A DNA stretch of 64,000 nucleotides from Musa acuminata AAA Group (GCF_036884655.1 NC_088339.1:23138501-23202500), one strand, 5' to 3'; shown: positions 37,440-51,143, numbered from the stretch's first letter. The notes: a model not told the origin generated them from the sequence alone. Program-made: numbers and translations.

Positions 37440-40400
37440 TGCCGCCGCGTTGGTCTTCGGTTGGGGGCCAGACCTATAGGCTGGTATTTGACTTTGAGAG
37501 GGGGCGCGGTCGCGTGCGACTATAGAAGTGGCGGTTCCGCGAGTAAGAAATCATGCAATAATTGCGATGGTCTCCTCGACAAGGAGACGTCTGAGACGTT
37601 CATGGGAGGGCGGTCCGCCGTCTCGCGCCGAATCAGAGCCGTTGATTCGTCAGGGTGATGCCGGGCGTCGTCCGATCGTCCCGCATTAAGTATCAACTCG
37701 ATGCTCGATGTATGTTGTTATTATTATTATTATTGCCGTCATTAATGTTATTTTGGAACACTAATTAAAGATTTCCATGTGATCATGTGTCCACGTTATT
37801 GGAATCTGACCCGATACACATGGAGCCGGGTCCCACCCTTTTTATTTAATAGGAAAAAAGTCATCTTAAGACCATATTTAAATACAAGTTTCAACATCAC
37901 ATATCAATAGTTGGAAATAAGGAAATGAGGGCAATATAGCTAGCATATATTATGTTGAATGTTTCTTCTTTTTATGAGCAAATGTGATCTACCGACCACA
38001 AATGTGCCCATCATACCTTTTTGAAATATGTGAAATTTACATATTTTAGGTATTTAATAAAAAAATTTACATAATATAGTGCTGATGATATTGATGATGA
38101 TGATGATGATGATGATGAGAACATCATACCATACATATATATGGACACATTCCAAACCAGAAATGAGGCAATTATTATGTGATCCGTATAAGATGCTAAA
38201 TTGGTATGCATCTATCTCTAAGCTTTATATGTGTAGTCTTAAAGATTGCCCTTCCAAAGGATGGCAGCGTCCACAAATGTCCTAATCGACTATAGACTGA
38301 AGAAAGGCCATCCTCATCTTCTTCCAAATTCTATGTATGAGCCAAAGGTCATCTTCTTTTTGTTATTAGATAAGAAGAGCCAAAGGGCATCTTGAGAAGA
38401 TTAGACCAGGATATAAGACAAGGTCAAAATATATTTTATATTATGTTGCTTAGCATATATACATATAATTAATAGCTTGCAAATGTGACCGATGCATTGA
38501 TGGGCAACGTGCATGAAATGAGGTATGGTGATGATGATATTGATACGATTAATGTTTCGATATGTTTAATCGGATTAGCCACCATTATTGAAATGTTTAT
38601 AGGGACGCGTGCCAATTGAATGAGGGTATCGTTCTTTCTTCTCTTCGATGCATGACACGCCGTTCAAGGACAATGGAGAACTTTGATCTTTAAACTCACC
38701 GACGGTGTTCGGCTCTCAATCCGTCAAGTCCCATGTGCGCCGCTGAAACCCGGAGTAGGGATCTGGTCAGTCGCGGTAGGCATATTTCGTAGTTTACTCG
38801 TGTCCTTTGTTTGATGCCAGCACAAGCGCTTTGACCCTGGTCGCAAGTCAAAGTTAGGCAATCCAGTGGTCAACGTCTGCGTGAATCCGAGAAAGGTCGT
38901 GGGATATTCACTTTCTACGTTTTGTGACAGATCCGCTTCGATGCAGATAGGTCGCACAGTTCATGGCTTCTCACTGCTGCAGCATGAGAGAGGATGCCTC
39001 TTCTCCATCTTGGACCGTAGTTATCACTTGCAAGCAGCATGAGACAAAGGCAAGCGAGATCCATGCTCCCACGGATATCACCATCGCAGGAAATCTGCAT
39101 CGTCGACACTCGAAGGTCTGATGCATCACTCATGTGGCTGCTGAAAGCAAGAAAGAGGATTAGAATAACTCCATCTTCATCCTGGCAAAATGTGTAGCAA
39201 AGGTTCTTTACCGCTCCACTGCTTTAAGCTCATGCACATCAAATGGCAGGTTGAACAAGACCTGGGGCAGGTGATGAGCATGCCTGTTCATGCAGGCAAA
39301 GGCTGCCTACTCTTCAGTGGTGTGTGAGTCAGGCAACACCCACTTTAAGCAACAAAGGGTGTTGTTGAGAAACCCTTGGCAGAGTTGGAACTGTGACAGG
39401 AAAATTAGAAGGTGCAAGTCCTCTGCGAAGAAGCCACCAACCGGCAAGGGTTTGAACTTACAATAGAGGAAGGGATGCCTCTTCCTGAAACAAGCAGAAT
39501 CATGATCATGTAGATGAACTCTCTCATCAAGGACATAGTAGTAGTAGTAGGTTATAACTTTTTTCTAAGATAAACAAAGTTTTGTTCTACTATGATCCAT
39601 GATTGAATGGTGCCTTTTCTTTATGATGCAATGCAAGCTCAATCATCTTTTGATATGAAGCCTTTCTGTATCATCACTTGGATTACATTAGCTGAAAGGA
39701 TGCCTTCGGTCGTACAGAAATGAAGCAGCATCATGCTCTCTCTCTCTCTCTCTCTCTCTCCTTCTTTCTCTGCGTGCAGACCAAATGGGCTGAGTAATTT
39801 ATTCATTGCACATACATAAAGTGCAGAATATGAGACGTTGAACCTAAAAGAAGATATCTTCATGATTTGTCAGATACCAAAGAGTACGCATCTTAATAAT
39901 ATCAGGAGCACTAGATGACATAGACACTCCACTCAACCAAAATGAGTGGTGCGTGCTATGGCAGTACAAGCTGAATCAGAACACCAACCTGTGAACCTCA
40001 ATGAAACTCTTCTCCTAAAACCACCTTTTGACCTCACAAAAGACCAGCAGCACCAGACACAATAAATGAAAAGTGGGTGGGAGAAAAAGAGAAAAAGAAG
40101 CTTGGCCAAATCATCTAATCCAAACACATTTACCTCTTTTCACCCACTGGGGGTGCATCTCCTCTGCTGGTGTACTAATTGGCTTCATTGCTTGCCAAAC
40201 AAATGAAGGAGAAGGCTGCTTTCTTTCTCATGCATTTGAAACTGTGAGAACAAGTTGTCAACATGGATGATTTATGCCCCACGTATCTATCTTTATCAGC
40301 TGATCTGGTAGCAATACTTCTAGACAGCATCTTTGAAATCTTTTTGATGTACTCAACATAACATCAACAACATAAAAAAAAACTCTATGGTGATACTGTG

Positions 40401-43400
40401 TTCCTCAATCAGCTGAACATTATGTTATGCGTCAAAATGATATCAGATAGTGATTCATGTAAATCCATTGCATTCTGGTGAATGGGTACAGCACATGTCA
40501 AGCATCAAAGGTCCTTGTAAATATGGTGCAGAAAAATCTTGTAGCCCAAAGGCAAAAAGAACTGTGATATCAGTCACTGCATGCTATTGAGTCCTTTGTG
40601 CTCATTGGCACATCAACTTGAGGTTGACAGCCAAATAAGAAGCGTGCTAGTAATGTAGTTAGCTGTTGCTGACAAGCCATGAGCAGAGTCTTAAATGTTG
40701 TGGAAAAAGCCTGCCAGTATGCAACTGTTCCAAAATCCATGATGCTCTGAAACCATTCCTGGCAAGTACAGATGCTACAAAAGAACAAGATGCGGGGATG
40801 ATGACACTCCAATACCAAAATCATAAACCACCATCACCAAAAATTACAATTCAGGAGAGGAACACATAAACACAAGATTGGAAGTGCATTTTATGACCAA
40901 AAAACAAAAACAAAAACTGGAAAGCTAATACTGAAAGTAGCTCATATGCTTTAGCTGTGAACTTGATCCATAAAATCCATATGTTATGTTTATAACAGAA
41001 GATGATGATATGTTATTAATGGAGCCAACCACCACCAAGAGACTTATTCAAGTTCTATCCATATCCACATCTTCGGAAGGACTGAGACTATGCAAATTAA
41101 AAGTCTTCACATGAATTAGTAGTGTTAAAAGTAAAAGCTTTGCAGAAGAGAAAGCAAGCTCTGGTGGCTTAGACCTGTTCACTTAGTGAGAAGAATACCT
41201 TGAGAAAAGTTGCCTTGGCATTCAGTGTTTGTGGTGCAAGGCCCCAGTAGATGGAATTAATGGAGCAATGAAATAAAATAATGTCTTAAACTAGCTTTAG
41301 ATATGCAACACCCATTTCCTGTTTGGTCTTTCCTCTCAAATCCAAGCACCTTGGAAACCTGTAAAGTCATCAAAGGCATCACTCGTAGGACTGGCCTTGT
41401 GTAGCCACAAGAGAAAAAGAGAAAAGATACAATGCTTTGTTAGGCTTCCCCTATATCATTCCTCCCACTTTTTGCCATATTGTACTATTGGGGAATCTTG
41501 GACTGGCCAACTTTGCATGCATATCTATCTATACCCTGTCTTCCTGTTTCACCTTATCTTAGTACTAGAAGTTTGTAGAATATGAGTTGAGAAGGGCAAT
41601 TTGGTATGCGCAATCACCATATCAGGTAGTTCAAACACAACCAATATAGTTCAAGTGCTACACTGGTACACAGACAAGCACAAGACCTAATTTACACAGC
41701 CTATTATCTTGTGTGCACTTCAAACCTACATGAATTAAAGGTGAAATTGTGCACTGAAATGATATTGTATTTTTCAGGAACATCAGATAATGGTCACCTT
41801 AATTGGAACTAGGGAGAAAGACAAACCACTGTGCAGCCTCATTTACTAAATACTAGTAAAGTAGATCATAGATTGACAAACACAAGTGCATCAAATAGAA
41901 GTCACAAGAAATGCGATACCCAAACTCTGCTGCTCTTCAATAATCTCAAACTTTCATGGAAGTGAACTTAACGACATTGCTGTCTAGTGCACCAGATAAA
42001 GACCAAACCATCATCTGAATGATTCTTACAACTAAACCTTGTTCCAGCAATTCTCCAATTGTCCCCAGAAAATGGTAGAATTGCTGAAGCATATGTGATA
42101 TATTTTGAGTAAAGAGAAAGAAAAGGTGATAACAAAATAGTCACAATGATTCGGCACTAAAAATGCTACCCTGTCATACCTTATATAAACTTGGGTTGAA
42201 ATTTATGTGTTGCTTGTACTTTCTTCTTTCTAACATTTATAATGCATAGGGGAAACTTTATACAACATTGAGACTCAGGGCATGCTGCTGTACCTATAGT
42301 GTGGAATCTTCTACATAGGTGGTGTTCACCCAATTTAAAAAACAGTGGGAAACTAACCATATAACACCCTTTTGGTTTTGATCAGGGACTGCCTCTTGTA
42401 CAGTTGCCAGTAAACTCAAGCTAAACAGGACATCCTTCTCCTGTATTGCCCTTTTGGACTGATTTACTTGATGGTCTAAGCAGACCTCAAAGGATGTAAT
42501 TAGCTATCTCTTCATTTTGAGATATCCAAATGGTGATTCAAAATCAGGTTATCTAAAACTAGTCAATGGCCAGAAACAATTATCTCCAGTGAAGTGGTTG
42601 AATTTGTTTAATGATGAACTTTCCTGCTTGCCTACCAATGTGTGCAAAGCATCTGCAATAAGTCTAAAGAAATTATGGCATGCAATGAAGAGGCCCATGT
42701 CCAGAAGAAGTGTTAATATGAAATGTTATGTTAGAAGTGTATACAAGAAAATTGTAAAATTTTGAAGGCAGTACAAAAGGAAACAACTACCTTTCGGGGC
42801 ATATGTGCAAAATATTGGTAAGTATACTACATATACCTCAGGTAACAAGCAGATATAACATAATTATGAAGTATATGACAATATTTGTGCATTTTGATAT
42901 GAGGCATAATTTCCTCAATCAACACTTTACAGTAGCAAAAAAAGAAAAAAAACAGATGCATGTACCTCAATAATGTTAGACAATTATGCAATTAAATAGG
43001 TAACTCTTCAGACAGTATACGTTGAAAGGCAAACAATAGGTAAAAACAATTGAATACATGAAAAAAGCATACTGTAAACTTCTAGAGTTCTTACATGATG
43101 GAAAAAATAGCTAGCTGCTCCGAGGGGCTGGTTGTTGTTTAGAAATGGAAAACAGTAGGTAGATGGAAGAGTAGATAGAAAAGTCAGCTACCAATATATT
43201 GCTTCCTTCCTCGCCTAGAGCTATACTCATGGTGCCGCCAAGCCTACATCATTGAAATTCTGCTCCTAAACATACAGCTTAAACATCACCCAGTTGAACC
43301 AAAATGCTCCGCAAAGGCAAAGCTTATAGTCTATGTTCTCTATGCTCTTCAAGTAATCTTCAGGAAAAAAAAAGAAAACATAATTTCACTACCATGCTTT

Positions 43401-43811
43401 CACGAAAAGGAAACCTCACCTCTATGTGATATGGAAACTATAACTAGAAAAATAAGTCATCCTATGCATAAAGAACATGTATTTCTACTTTAATCTTTTA
43501 AATGAAAAGCCTATAACTAAGTTGCTTCAGAAACCCATGATTCTAAATGTTGCAACATTAATTACAGAAGCAATTAATCTGCATGAAGTTTCTGAAATAC
43601 AATGGACAAATGACAAAATTGTGATAGAATTAATCGGTATAAGAAATTAGTGATATTTTGACCCAAATACAGGCAAGACTATATAACATTAAAGGAACTC
43701 CATTTAAATATCAACAAACACTGGCAGCCTATCATATGGATGTTAAAGTGATCCTCATAAACTGGGGTGACCCACTACCAGAATATGCAAACAGCAATGG
43801 TGGAGCACGGA
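37440..43811. other. Long spacer between the H+-ATPase and PPR genes
   Basis: No gene was recognised in about 6.4 kb. Simple repeats include ATT/TTA at about 37714-37735, GAT at about 38082-38118 and CT at about 39736-39761. An 8-bp perfect inverted repeat (CAACACCC...GGGTGTTG) sits at 39334-39364. The part nearest 43811 should contain the 3' untranslated region of the minus-strand PPR gene, possibly with introns. Composition from about 39 to 43 kb is unique-looking rather than retrotransposon-like, so a non-coding transcript cannot be excluded. Confidence 0.45.
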
Positions 43812-46313
43812 TCAATGCCGAGACTTATTCTCTTCTACCCGGAGAGTTAGCTTATTCACTGATTGCTCAGAAAAAGATGAATCCATATTTAAGATCCCAG
43901 ACACAAACTCCATAGCCTCCTCATATCTCTTGGCTTTACAGTAACCATCAACAATTATCCTGTAGGTTAGTTCATCAGGCCTGCAGTTATGCTGTATCAT
44001 GTAGCTAATAACATCATCAGCTTCTTTGAACATGTCCTTGCTCACATAACCAGAAATGAAGGTGTTGTAAGTGACCATGCAAGGGGTAACTCCTTTAGCC
44101 ATCATGTCTGATAGAATCCTTAGGGCCTCAGTCATGAGACCTTGCTTGCAAAATCCATTAATTACAGTGTTGTAGGACACTACATCAGGCTTTAGTCCTG
44201 ACTTTTCAAGTTGCTTGAGTATGTCTTCTGCTTCCCAACACTCTCCACCTCTTGCATACATGTTCATAATATTATTATGAGTTATGAGATCAGGTCGCAA
44301 TCCAAACTGATGAATCAAGTCAAACATTTCACGAGCACGATCGTACATCCCATTTTTTGCATAAATTGAAAGCATAGAATTAAGGATTACCAAGTCAGGC
44401 TTGTAACCATTCCTCTTCAGCTCCTCAAAAGCCTTCTCTGTGCCATTTAGCATTCTACACTTGAAGTTGACAATAATAAGTGTTCTTAAAATCACCCAGC
44501 TGGGAAATATTTTATCATCATAAACTTCTTCTTCAATTGCCTGTATCCCTTTTATATGCCTTCCTTTAGCATAAGTTTGAAGCAACAAAGAGTATGAAAG
44601 TTCATTAGGCTTGAAGCCCTTCTTCTTCATATCTAATATGACAGACTCCGCAGCTATCCAATCACCTTTCCTAGCTATTGCATTCAAGAGTGCATTGTAT
44701 GTAGTGGTACAAGGACTAAAACCTGCCTTGACCATCTCATCATACATCTGCAAAGCTTGGGTGCTAGACCCACACCGGCCATATGCAGCAATCAAGGTGT
44801 TGAAGGTATCCCTGTCCGGCTCAACTCCTGATTTCTTCATCTCATCAAATACTTGGCTGACATAATTCTCCATTCCCCTCTTCCCGCACATAGCCAACAT
44901 TGTGTTCCATGTGACCCTATTTGGGACACAACCATTAGACTTCATGTCGGAGAGTATGTCCAACATCTCCCCTGTCCTTGATTTCTTTCCAAGCATTCCA
45001 AGAATCGTATTGTATGTACAAGTATTAGGAACACAACCCAACTTCTTCATCCGATCAAACAAAGCCAAAGCTTCATCCTCTTTTCCCGCCTTTCCATATC
45101 CACTAATCACAGTGGTGTAGGTAACAGAATTAGGCATGATTCCTTTACTAGCCATTGCGTCTAATACTGCTGCCCCTTCTTCATAAAAGCCAGCTCTAGC
45201 ATAGGTCGCCACAAGCTCATTGTAGGTAACTGCATCTGCTGGGCAGTTATTGTCCTCCATTTCCTTCAATACCCCCATGGCCGCCGGATACTTTCCAGCT
45301 TTACCATACACCTGGAGCAGTGAATTGTATGCGACGGTGCCTGGAACATAGCCCTGCAGCTTCAATTGTTCAAAAAACATGGAAGCCTCCTCCAACAAAC
45401 CTTCCCTTCCGCAGGCTGATATGACAGTGCTACAGGTGAACTCATCAATACCCACATTTCTGCTCTTCATTTCATCCAAAATTTCCAAAATTTTACTCCA
45501 AGACCGCCCCATACGGCCATATACATCAAGAATCACATTGTAGGTGACCAAGGTAGGCGATAACCCTTTGGCTTTGATCTGCTTAAACAACGCGACCGCT
45601 TTGCGGTACTTGCCAGTCCGAGACAAGGCATGAAGCAGGGTAGTGTAAGCGCGGATATCAAGGCAGTATTCCTCCAGAGGAATAGAGTCGAACAGCTTCG
45701 AGGCGATCGAGTGCTGCGAATGCCTACCCAACGCCCTGATCACCACCTCGATCGCCGGGGCGTCTAACCTGGATCCCTCCGCATTGGAACCGGATCCAGC
45801 CCATTCAAACAAGGCGAGAGCCTTCTCCCAGTTGCCCAAGATCTCGAGCGCCTTCAGGAGGCTGACCCAATCCACGCCAAAAATCTCATCTTTTTTGGAT
45901 TCCAGCAGGGACACCAAATCAAGAGGAGGCTGTTCGACGATGGATCTAAGCAAAGACTTGCCTGCGCCGGAAAGGAAGCCCAGGCGAGGGTCCCGCAGGA
46001 ACAGAACACCATTTTCGCTGACGGCGAGCCGTGGGCGCGACGCCGGAGGTGCCTTTTCGCGGTGAATTGTGGTCGAAGCGAGGCGCAAAGAAGGAAAGTT
46101 GGGATTTTTATTGGTTGGTTGAGGTGGGTGGAGAGTGGTGGAGGTCTCTTGAGTGAGATGCTGGAGATGGTGCAGGAGGGAGTCCAAGGGGACGGAATGA
46201 GAAGGAGGAGGTGGTGGTGGGTTGAACTTTGGATGGTTGGTCGAGGGTTTTCTCGGCGTTTTCGATGTCTGTGTTGGGAAAGCTGGACGGCTTGAGAAGA
46301 GTGCTCCCTCCAT
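43812..46313 (-). CDS. P-class PPR protein, chloroplast type (At2g18940-like)
   Basis: An intronless frame of 833 residues. PPR proteins bind organellar RNA, usually one base per repeat, and guide its stability, processing or translation. The start at 46313 is preferred because MEGALFSSRPAFPTQTSK resembles the MDGALFP start of the Arabidopsis At2g18940 product. An in-frame ATG at 46418 would add 35 unconserved residues. The first 60 or so residues are rich in Ser, Thr and Pro with few acids, as in a chloroplast transit peptide. From about residue 184 to 814 there are 18 contiguous 35-residue repeats (such as NSVTYTTVISGYGKAGKEDE and DVVSYNTVINGFCKQG), then a 19-residue tail. There is no E or DYW extension, so RNA editing is not expected. 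The frame is intact. Confidence 0.93.
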   Translation of the reverse strand: MEGALFSSRPAFPTQTSKTPRKPSTNHPKFNPPPPPPSHSVPLDSLLHHLQHLTQETSTTLHPPQPTNKNPNFPSLRLASTTIHREKAPPASRPRLAVSENGVLFLRDPRLGFLSGAGKSLLRSIVEQPPLDLVSLLESKKDEIFGVDWVSLLKALEILGNWEKALALFEWAGSGSNAEGSRLDAPAIEVVIRALGRHSQHSIASKLFDSIPLEEYCLDIRAYTTLLHALSRTGKYRKAVALFKQIKAKGLSPTLVTYNVILDVYGRMGRSWSKILEILDEMKSRNVGIDEFTCSTVISACGREGLLEEASMFFEQLKLQGYVPGTVAYNSLLQVYGKAGKYPAAMGVLKEMEDNNCPADAVTYNELVATYARAGFYEEGAAVLDAMASKGIMPNSVTYTTVISGYGKAGKEDEALALFDRMKKLGCVPNTCTYNTILGMLGKKSRTGEMLDILSDMKSNGCVPNRVTWNTMLAMCGKRGMENYVSQVFDEMKKSGVEPDRDTFNTLIAAYGRCGSSTQALQMYDEMVKAGFSPCTTTYNALLNAIARKGDWIAAESVILDMKKKGFKPNELSYSLLLQTYAKGRHIKGIQAIEEEVYDDKIFPSWVILRTLIIVNFKCRMLNGTEKAFEELKRNGYKPDLVILNSMLSIYAKNGMYDRAREMFDLIHQFGLRPDLITHNNIMNMYARGGECWEAEDILKQLEKSGLKPDVVSYNTVINGFCKQGLMTEALRILSDMMAKGVTPCMVTYNTFISGYVSKDMFKEADDVISYMIQHNCRPDELTYRIIVDGYCKAKRYEEAMEFVSGILNMDSSFSEQSVNKLTLRVEENKSRH

Positions 46314-47089
46314 TGAGAGAGTGAGAGAGGAGATGCAGCGTAGAGATGTGGTTTTGGGTGGATTGGGAGCAATCTGAAACGAAGTCCAATCTGACATGGT
46401 TGGTCGACATCCAACCATCCATCATCCCTCGTCCCCTTCATTTCCAATGTTGAAGGGAACAGAAAACATTTCTATCTTTTTCTCTCTCCACAATCTTTCA
46501 GGGTGTTATACTGTTCTCCCTCTACAGTCGTTCTAGTGTAATATATTAAGAAAATTATTATTAAATAATTATCATGATCCTTTATCATAATTTTAAATCA
46601 TAAAATTTATGTCATGATTCTATCGTGATCTCAATGTGATCTCATAAATAAAATAATTTAATAAATATTATATATTTATTATTGATTGAAAAAATATGTA
46701 ATTATTATATTTTCTAATCTCTTTGTCATATAAGAGCCATAATTGTTGAGTTTTTTTTTTCTTCAATCCTCTTTTTATTATTATTAATTAATAGTGCTTC
46801 GAAGGTATTACAACTCTTTACTTTAAGGTAGTATGATAATTTTTTGTTACTGTATCTCTTGTTTTTTTTACTGTGGTTGAAGGTGTAACTCTCTGTATCT
46901 CCGCCACGAATCTTTTTCTTCTCGACATAGATTGATAATACCTATTTAACTAGTTACTCATCTCATATTATTCTAACTCTTTTATTTATGAAAATACTCT
47001 TATTTCTATTAACGTTGTAGTCTAAGCTCCTATAAAATTTATATCCACAAACTATATCTCTTGGTATATTCAATTTTATTCTTTTTTAA

Positions 47090-48500
47090 TCTTATGATGA
47101 TGATAAAAATAAATTAGAACAATATAATTTAGAATCTAAAAAAAAAGGATTTCCTAAACGAATGTACCATTCTTGAAATGAAGTCTTGATTGTAGCCAAA
47201 GTAAAGATAGATTTGGATAGTGTAACAATTGTCTGCTCATAAACTCATCTCTATTTGGCTCCTTCATGAGATGTGCCCCTATATGTTGAGATCCTTCGTA
47301 ATAAATGAAGTAGGTAAGAATTTAATAAAAATATTATTAGAAGAATATAATTTAGAGATAAATATTAGGTTCTTCTTCGAATACAAAGAACATTAGAAAC
47401 TAAAAATGATTTTAAGAAATAAGAAAGGTTTATAGAACCAATATAAGTTATTTTGAGATATTTGTCATTACCGATATTATCTAAACCATCATAATATAAA
47501 TTTGGAGACAGATTATTCAAATAAGACATGACATGATGAGAAGCCTCTAAGCTAGTTTGATAAAGGTTGAAAATATTGAGCAACAAAGTTAGCACGCGAT
47601 GGTGGGAAAATAAAAACCAAGTAGGTGGTGTAGCAGGATATGCCGAATAAGATGGGTATGAAAGCTAAAATATCTATGGAATAATAGATATTTCTTAGCA
47701 ACATGGCTTTGCAAGTCATATATTTGAAAGGTAACTTTGTTGTTGAATTCTTGAACATATTTGTTGATACTTTTATTGTAATATTATTGAATGTTGTCTT
47801 CAGAATGATTGTTTGAATGGTTGTCTCACTAGTTATAGAACTTGCCTTTATTGCTGAAATTAGCTTTGTTAATAAAATTGACAATGATAGAAGTACCATC
47901 AAAAGGTGATAACTCTCACTTAAGATAAGCTTCATAGTTAGAAAGCTTATCATGAAATTCTTTAAAAGATATAGAACTATCACGAGCATGAATAATAGCC
48001 GAGATCTCTTAACCAAGACCATTTAATATGTAAAAAATAATCTCTTCATCGTCAAAAGGTGCATTAGCAAAGCATATCGACTTAAGTTTTGATAGCTTAT
48101 ATATAGTTATAAATAGATTTTGTGCCCTTACAAAGTTTGAAGAAAGTTGATGAGGTAACTATGAGATTAGTTAGCATACGTTGTTATTGTAGTTAATGAT
48201 TTGAGAGGAGAGAGAGGCATTTACAGCACTTCTAAAAAGATGATATGGACGGATCTAAAAATTAAGTATTTAAACCAAATAAATGTTACTTTATTTTCAT
48301 AAAATAATCCCAAAAATTTATTTTTAAGCCTTTTACTATTAACCAAGTCTTTAAAATTTTCAAATGGTGAGCAGCTAAGAATATAGTCACAAAACTTGTA
48401 GGATGTAAATGAGTTTAAGACTTGTTACAAAATAATTTTATCAACGTCCAAGCCACCATGACATATTTAGCCCAATTGTAAAGCCAACAATAATTCGTTT
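47090..48500 (-). pseudogene. Copia gag, protease and pre-integrase remnant
   Basis: Read downward from about 48450 on the minus strand: gag (CKGTKSIYNYI, DDEEIIFYILNGLG, EISAIIHARDSSISFKEFHD, KLSNYEAYLK), a decayed zinc-knuckle area, protease (EASHHVMSYLNNLSPN, FLVSNVLC) and a pre-integrase WYIRLGNP-like end near 47150. Stops and shifts throughout. Confidence 0.75.
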
Positions 48501-48749
48501 ATGTCTTGTTTTGTCTAATAATTGGGTACTTTCAATGATAATTGGATATGAATAATATATTTTTTTATGATTATATTTTCAAAGATGTATTCACGAGACA
48601 ACCTCTACGCTTTATTAATTATAATCTCCCTTAGTTCTTTATGGTCTCCAGCATGCCCCTCGTGCTTAGTAACATGAGCTTCAAATATATTTAGTCTCGA
48701 TTGGATTTTATAATTTTTAATTTGATAATTTAATATTTATTTATTTTTA

Positions 48750-49720
48750 TAATCATATTTTTACTAGTTTATGTGGATGACTTAATTATTACTGATACTA
48801 AACCAATAATAATTAATTGATTTATTCAGCAGCTTAGTAACAAGTTTTCTAAAGATCTTGGGTTTCTCAACTATTTTCTCGGTGTTTAAGTAATTTACAT
48901 AGTAAATGGTCTATTTCTTTCTCACTAAAAACATATTTATGATCTTTTTTATCACACCAAAATACTTGAAGCTAATATTGTTAATACGTCAATCTCTATA
49001 AATATTCCTCTTATCTTATTTGATAGTGCTAATCTTAGCGATGCCACTAAGTATCGTTAAGTTATTGGAAATCTATAGTATGTGATATTTACTTATTTAG
49101 ATATTACATATACGGTAAATAAATTATCTCAATTTATATATAAGCTTACTTCTAATCATTAGACAACTGTTAAATATATTCTTTGGTACTTAAAAGGATA
49201 CTATTGACCATAACTTATTTTTCCGAAAGGACTCTCCTCTATTGCTTTATACATTTTCATATGTTAATTGGGATGATCGGATATCTACTAGTGCGTATTT
49301 CTTGGTCACAATCCAATCTCTTGAAGTTTAAAGAAATAACTCTGTATTGTAAGATCTTCTATGGAGGCTGAATATCGAGTAATTGTTTTTATAGCTATTG
49401 AACTTTATTGGATTCAATCATTGTTACATGAACTATTTATCACAATCTCTTATCTATATATTGCTACATGATAGTATCATAGCAACATATTTATGTGCTA
49501 ATCATATATTTCACTCTCAAATGAGATATATAACAATCAACTTTCACTTTCTTTGTGACCAGATTCAAAATGGTGAACCATGTGTCTTTCAAATCTCATC
49601 TTCTAGTCAATCTGCACTTGTAGATGCTCTTACAAAGCTTTTGTTTCACCATCAATTCCTTCTCCTTGGTCTAAGATCGATGTTTCGATCGAAGCATCAT
49701 CTTGTAGAGGTATATTAGAA
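48750..49720 (+). pseudogene. Copia RT and RNase H remnant
   Basis: The plus strand shows YVDDLIITDTKPIIIN, a DLGFLNYFLGV segment, KYR-VIGNL, YTVNKLSQFIYKLTS, HHQFLLLGLRSM and similar pieces of the RT end and RNase H, with many in-frame stops. Confidence 0.75.
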
Positions 49721-49990
49721 AAGATATTATTGAGAAAAATAAATCATGATAAAATTATCTAGATCATTTCAATATTTTGATACTATGTTATCATGATTCT
49801 CAATCATAAAATTTATAATAATATATTATCATGATTCAATCAATAATAAAGATATTTCATGATTTAGTAAATATTTTATATTCATTATTTATTAAGAAAA
49901 TTATATAATTATCATATTTTGTAATCTATATAAATTTATATTCACTATCAGTAAAATTTTTAAGAAACTAATTTTTCTCATAATATATGT

Positions 49991-51143
49991 TGTAATGTGT
50001 CAACAATCATAATCAATAATAAGAGAATCAAAGTGACTCCTATACATTAATAAGAGGATCAATCCTATATATTAATAGGAGAACGATCACTGGTTTACGA
50101 GACACGAGATTATTGGGAGGAATTTGATTTCCTATATATATATTAATATGAATCAATGTTAACAGAGGTTAATTTATACAAAGTATTTTGTTAAAATTTA
50201 GATCATGATTCGATTTAGATTAAAATCAAATTAACTTGATGGTTCATTAGTTTCAAATTGAATCGAAATCGGTATTTATGTTTTTTTTTTTTTTTTAATT
50301 TTTTTAATTTTAATTATATTTTTCATTTTATATTATTTTTATTAAAATAAAAAAAATTAATCGTTCAAGCTGGAATCGATATCGTTGGAACCAGAATCAA
50401 TCCTATATGATTTGATTTCGATTCTCAAAATCTGAAAATTGGAACCAATATTTTTAAATTACGATCAGCTCAATTTACATGTCCCAAAAAATCTTATAGA
50501 TTTATGTAAATTAAAACTCCTACAATCAATTCAAAATGACAAATAATGATTTACCTCTCACCTCTAATTAAAACTCCTACGATCGAGAGCCACGGAAGGC
50601 GCGAAGTCCACGACTTAAATCATGATTTACGTCTCACCTCCCTTTACATTTACATGTATAAGCCCCTTCAGTTTAATTGGGAGAGTAACGGTTCCCCGAC
50701 TTAAGATTCGATTTAGCTTATCTCTCATCTCAGGCTGATCGTGCCGACGCTTTTTGAGACGACATCTTGAATCGTGAGATATTCGTAACGTAAGTCGCTC
50801 GTTAAGACATGGGTGCCGAGATTTTGACCTGGGTGATCGGCACGTCATCTTCCTCCATGGCTGATTCGGCCTCGCTAAATGGCAAATTCTTCAAACCATG
50901 GTTACTGGTTCGGGTAGGCGGTAAGAGGCTGGTGGTGATTTGGTTAGCGAAAGGTAGTCGACCGATCACACCAATCCTCCGCTCTTCTCCCACCGATCCT
51001 CTTCTCTCCCCGCAAACTAACCAGAAGAAGTAATAATCGACCCCTAAGAGAAAGGGAGAGAGAGAGTGTGTGTGTGTGTGTGTTCTCCATCCATCGAGGG
51101 ACCCGCTTCGATCTCGGCTCGAAGGTAAACCGCCGGCGGGAAG
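49991..51143. other. Spacer and leader of the reductase gene
   Basis: AT-rich DNA to about 50580, then rising GC. From about 50800 the sequence is probably promoter or 5' leader of the reductase. A GA run followed by a GT run (about 51056-51083) lies 60-90 bp before the ATG at 51144. An open frame at 50809-51033 has no family resemblance. Confidence 0.5.

Larger units (their letters stand above)
46545..49990. mobile_element. Old Copia element with an apparently inverted middle
   Basis: The outer AT-rich segments (about 46545-46740 and 49725-49990) are similar in the same orientation, for example TTCTAATCT/TTTGTAATCT after a shared ATTATATTTTC-like run, and look like decayed LTRs. A tRNA-primer-like AAGGTATTACAAC is at about 46808. 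On the plus strand follow a gag start (APIKF.STNYISWYIQF, about 47030-47085) and, after the middle, RT (LLVYVDDLIIT at about 48765), RNase H and an ALTKLL end (to about 49720). The middle (about 47090-48500) reads on the minus strand as later gag, protease and pre-integrase. All frames are heavily broken. Confidence 0.75.

Noticed and set aside
38724..39133. Overlapping minus-strand open frames
   Set aside because: No domain, no splice context and no codon pattern suggesting a gene.
39334..39364. Perfect 8-bp inverted repeat considered as a microRNA precursor
   Set aside because: The stem is far too short for a plant pre-miRNA, and no known mature microRNA sequence was recognised in either arm.
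50809..51033. Possible upstream open frame before the reductase
   Set aside because: No conserved content. It may lie in promoter rather than transcript, and nothing distinguishes it from chance in this GC-richer stretch.
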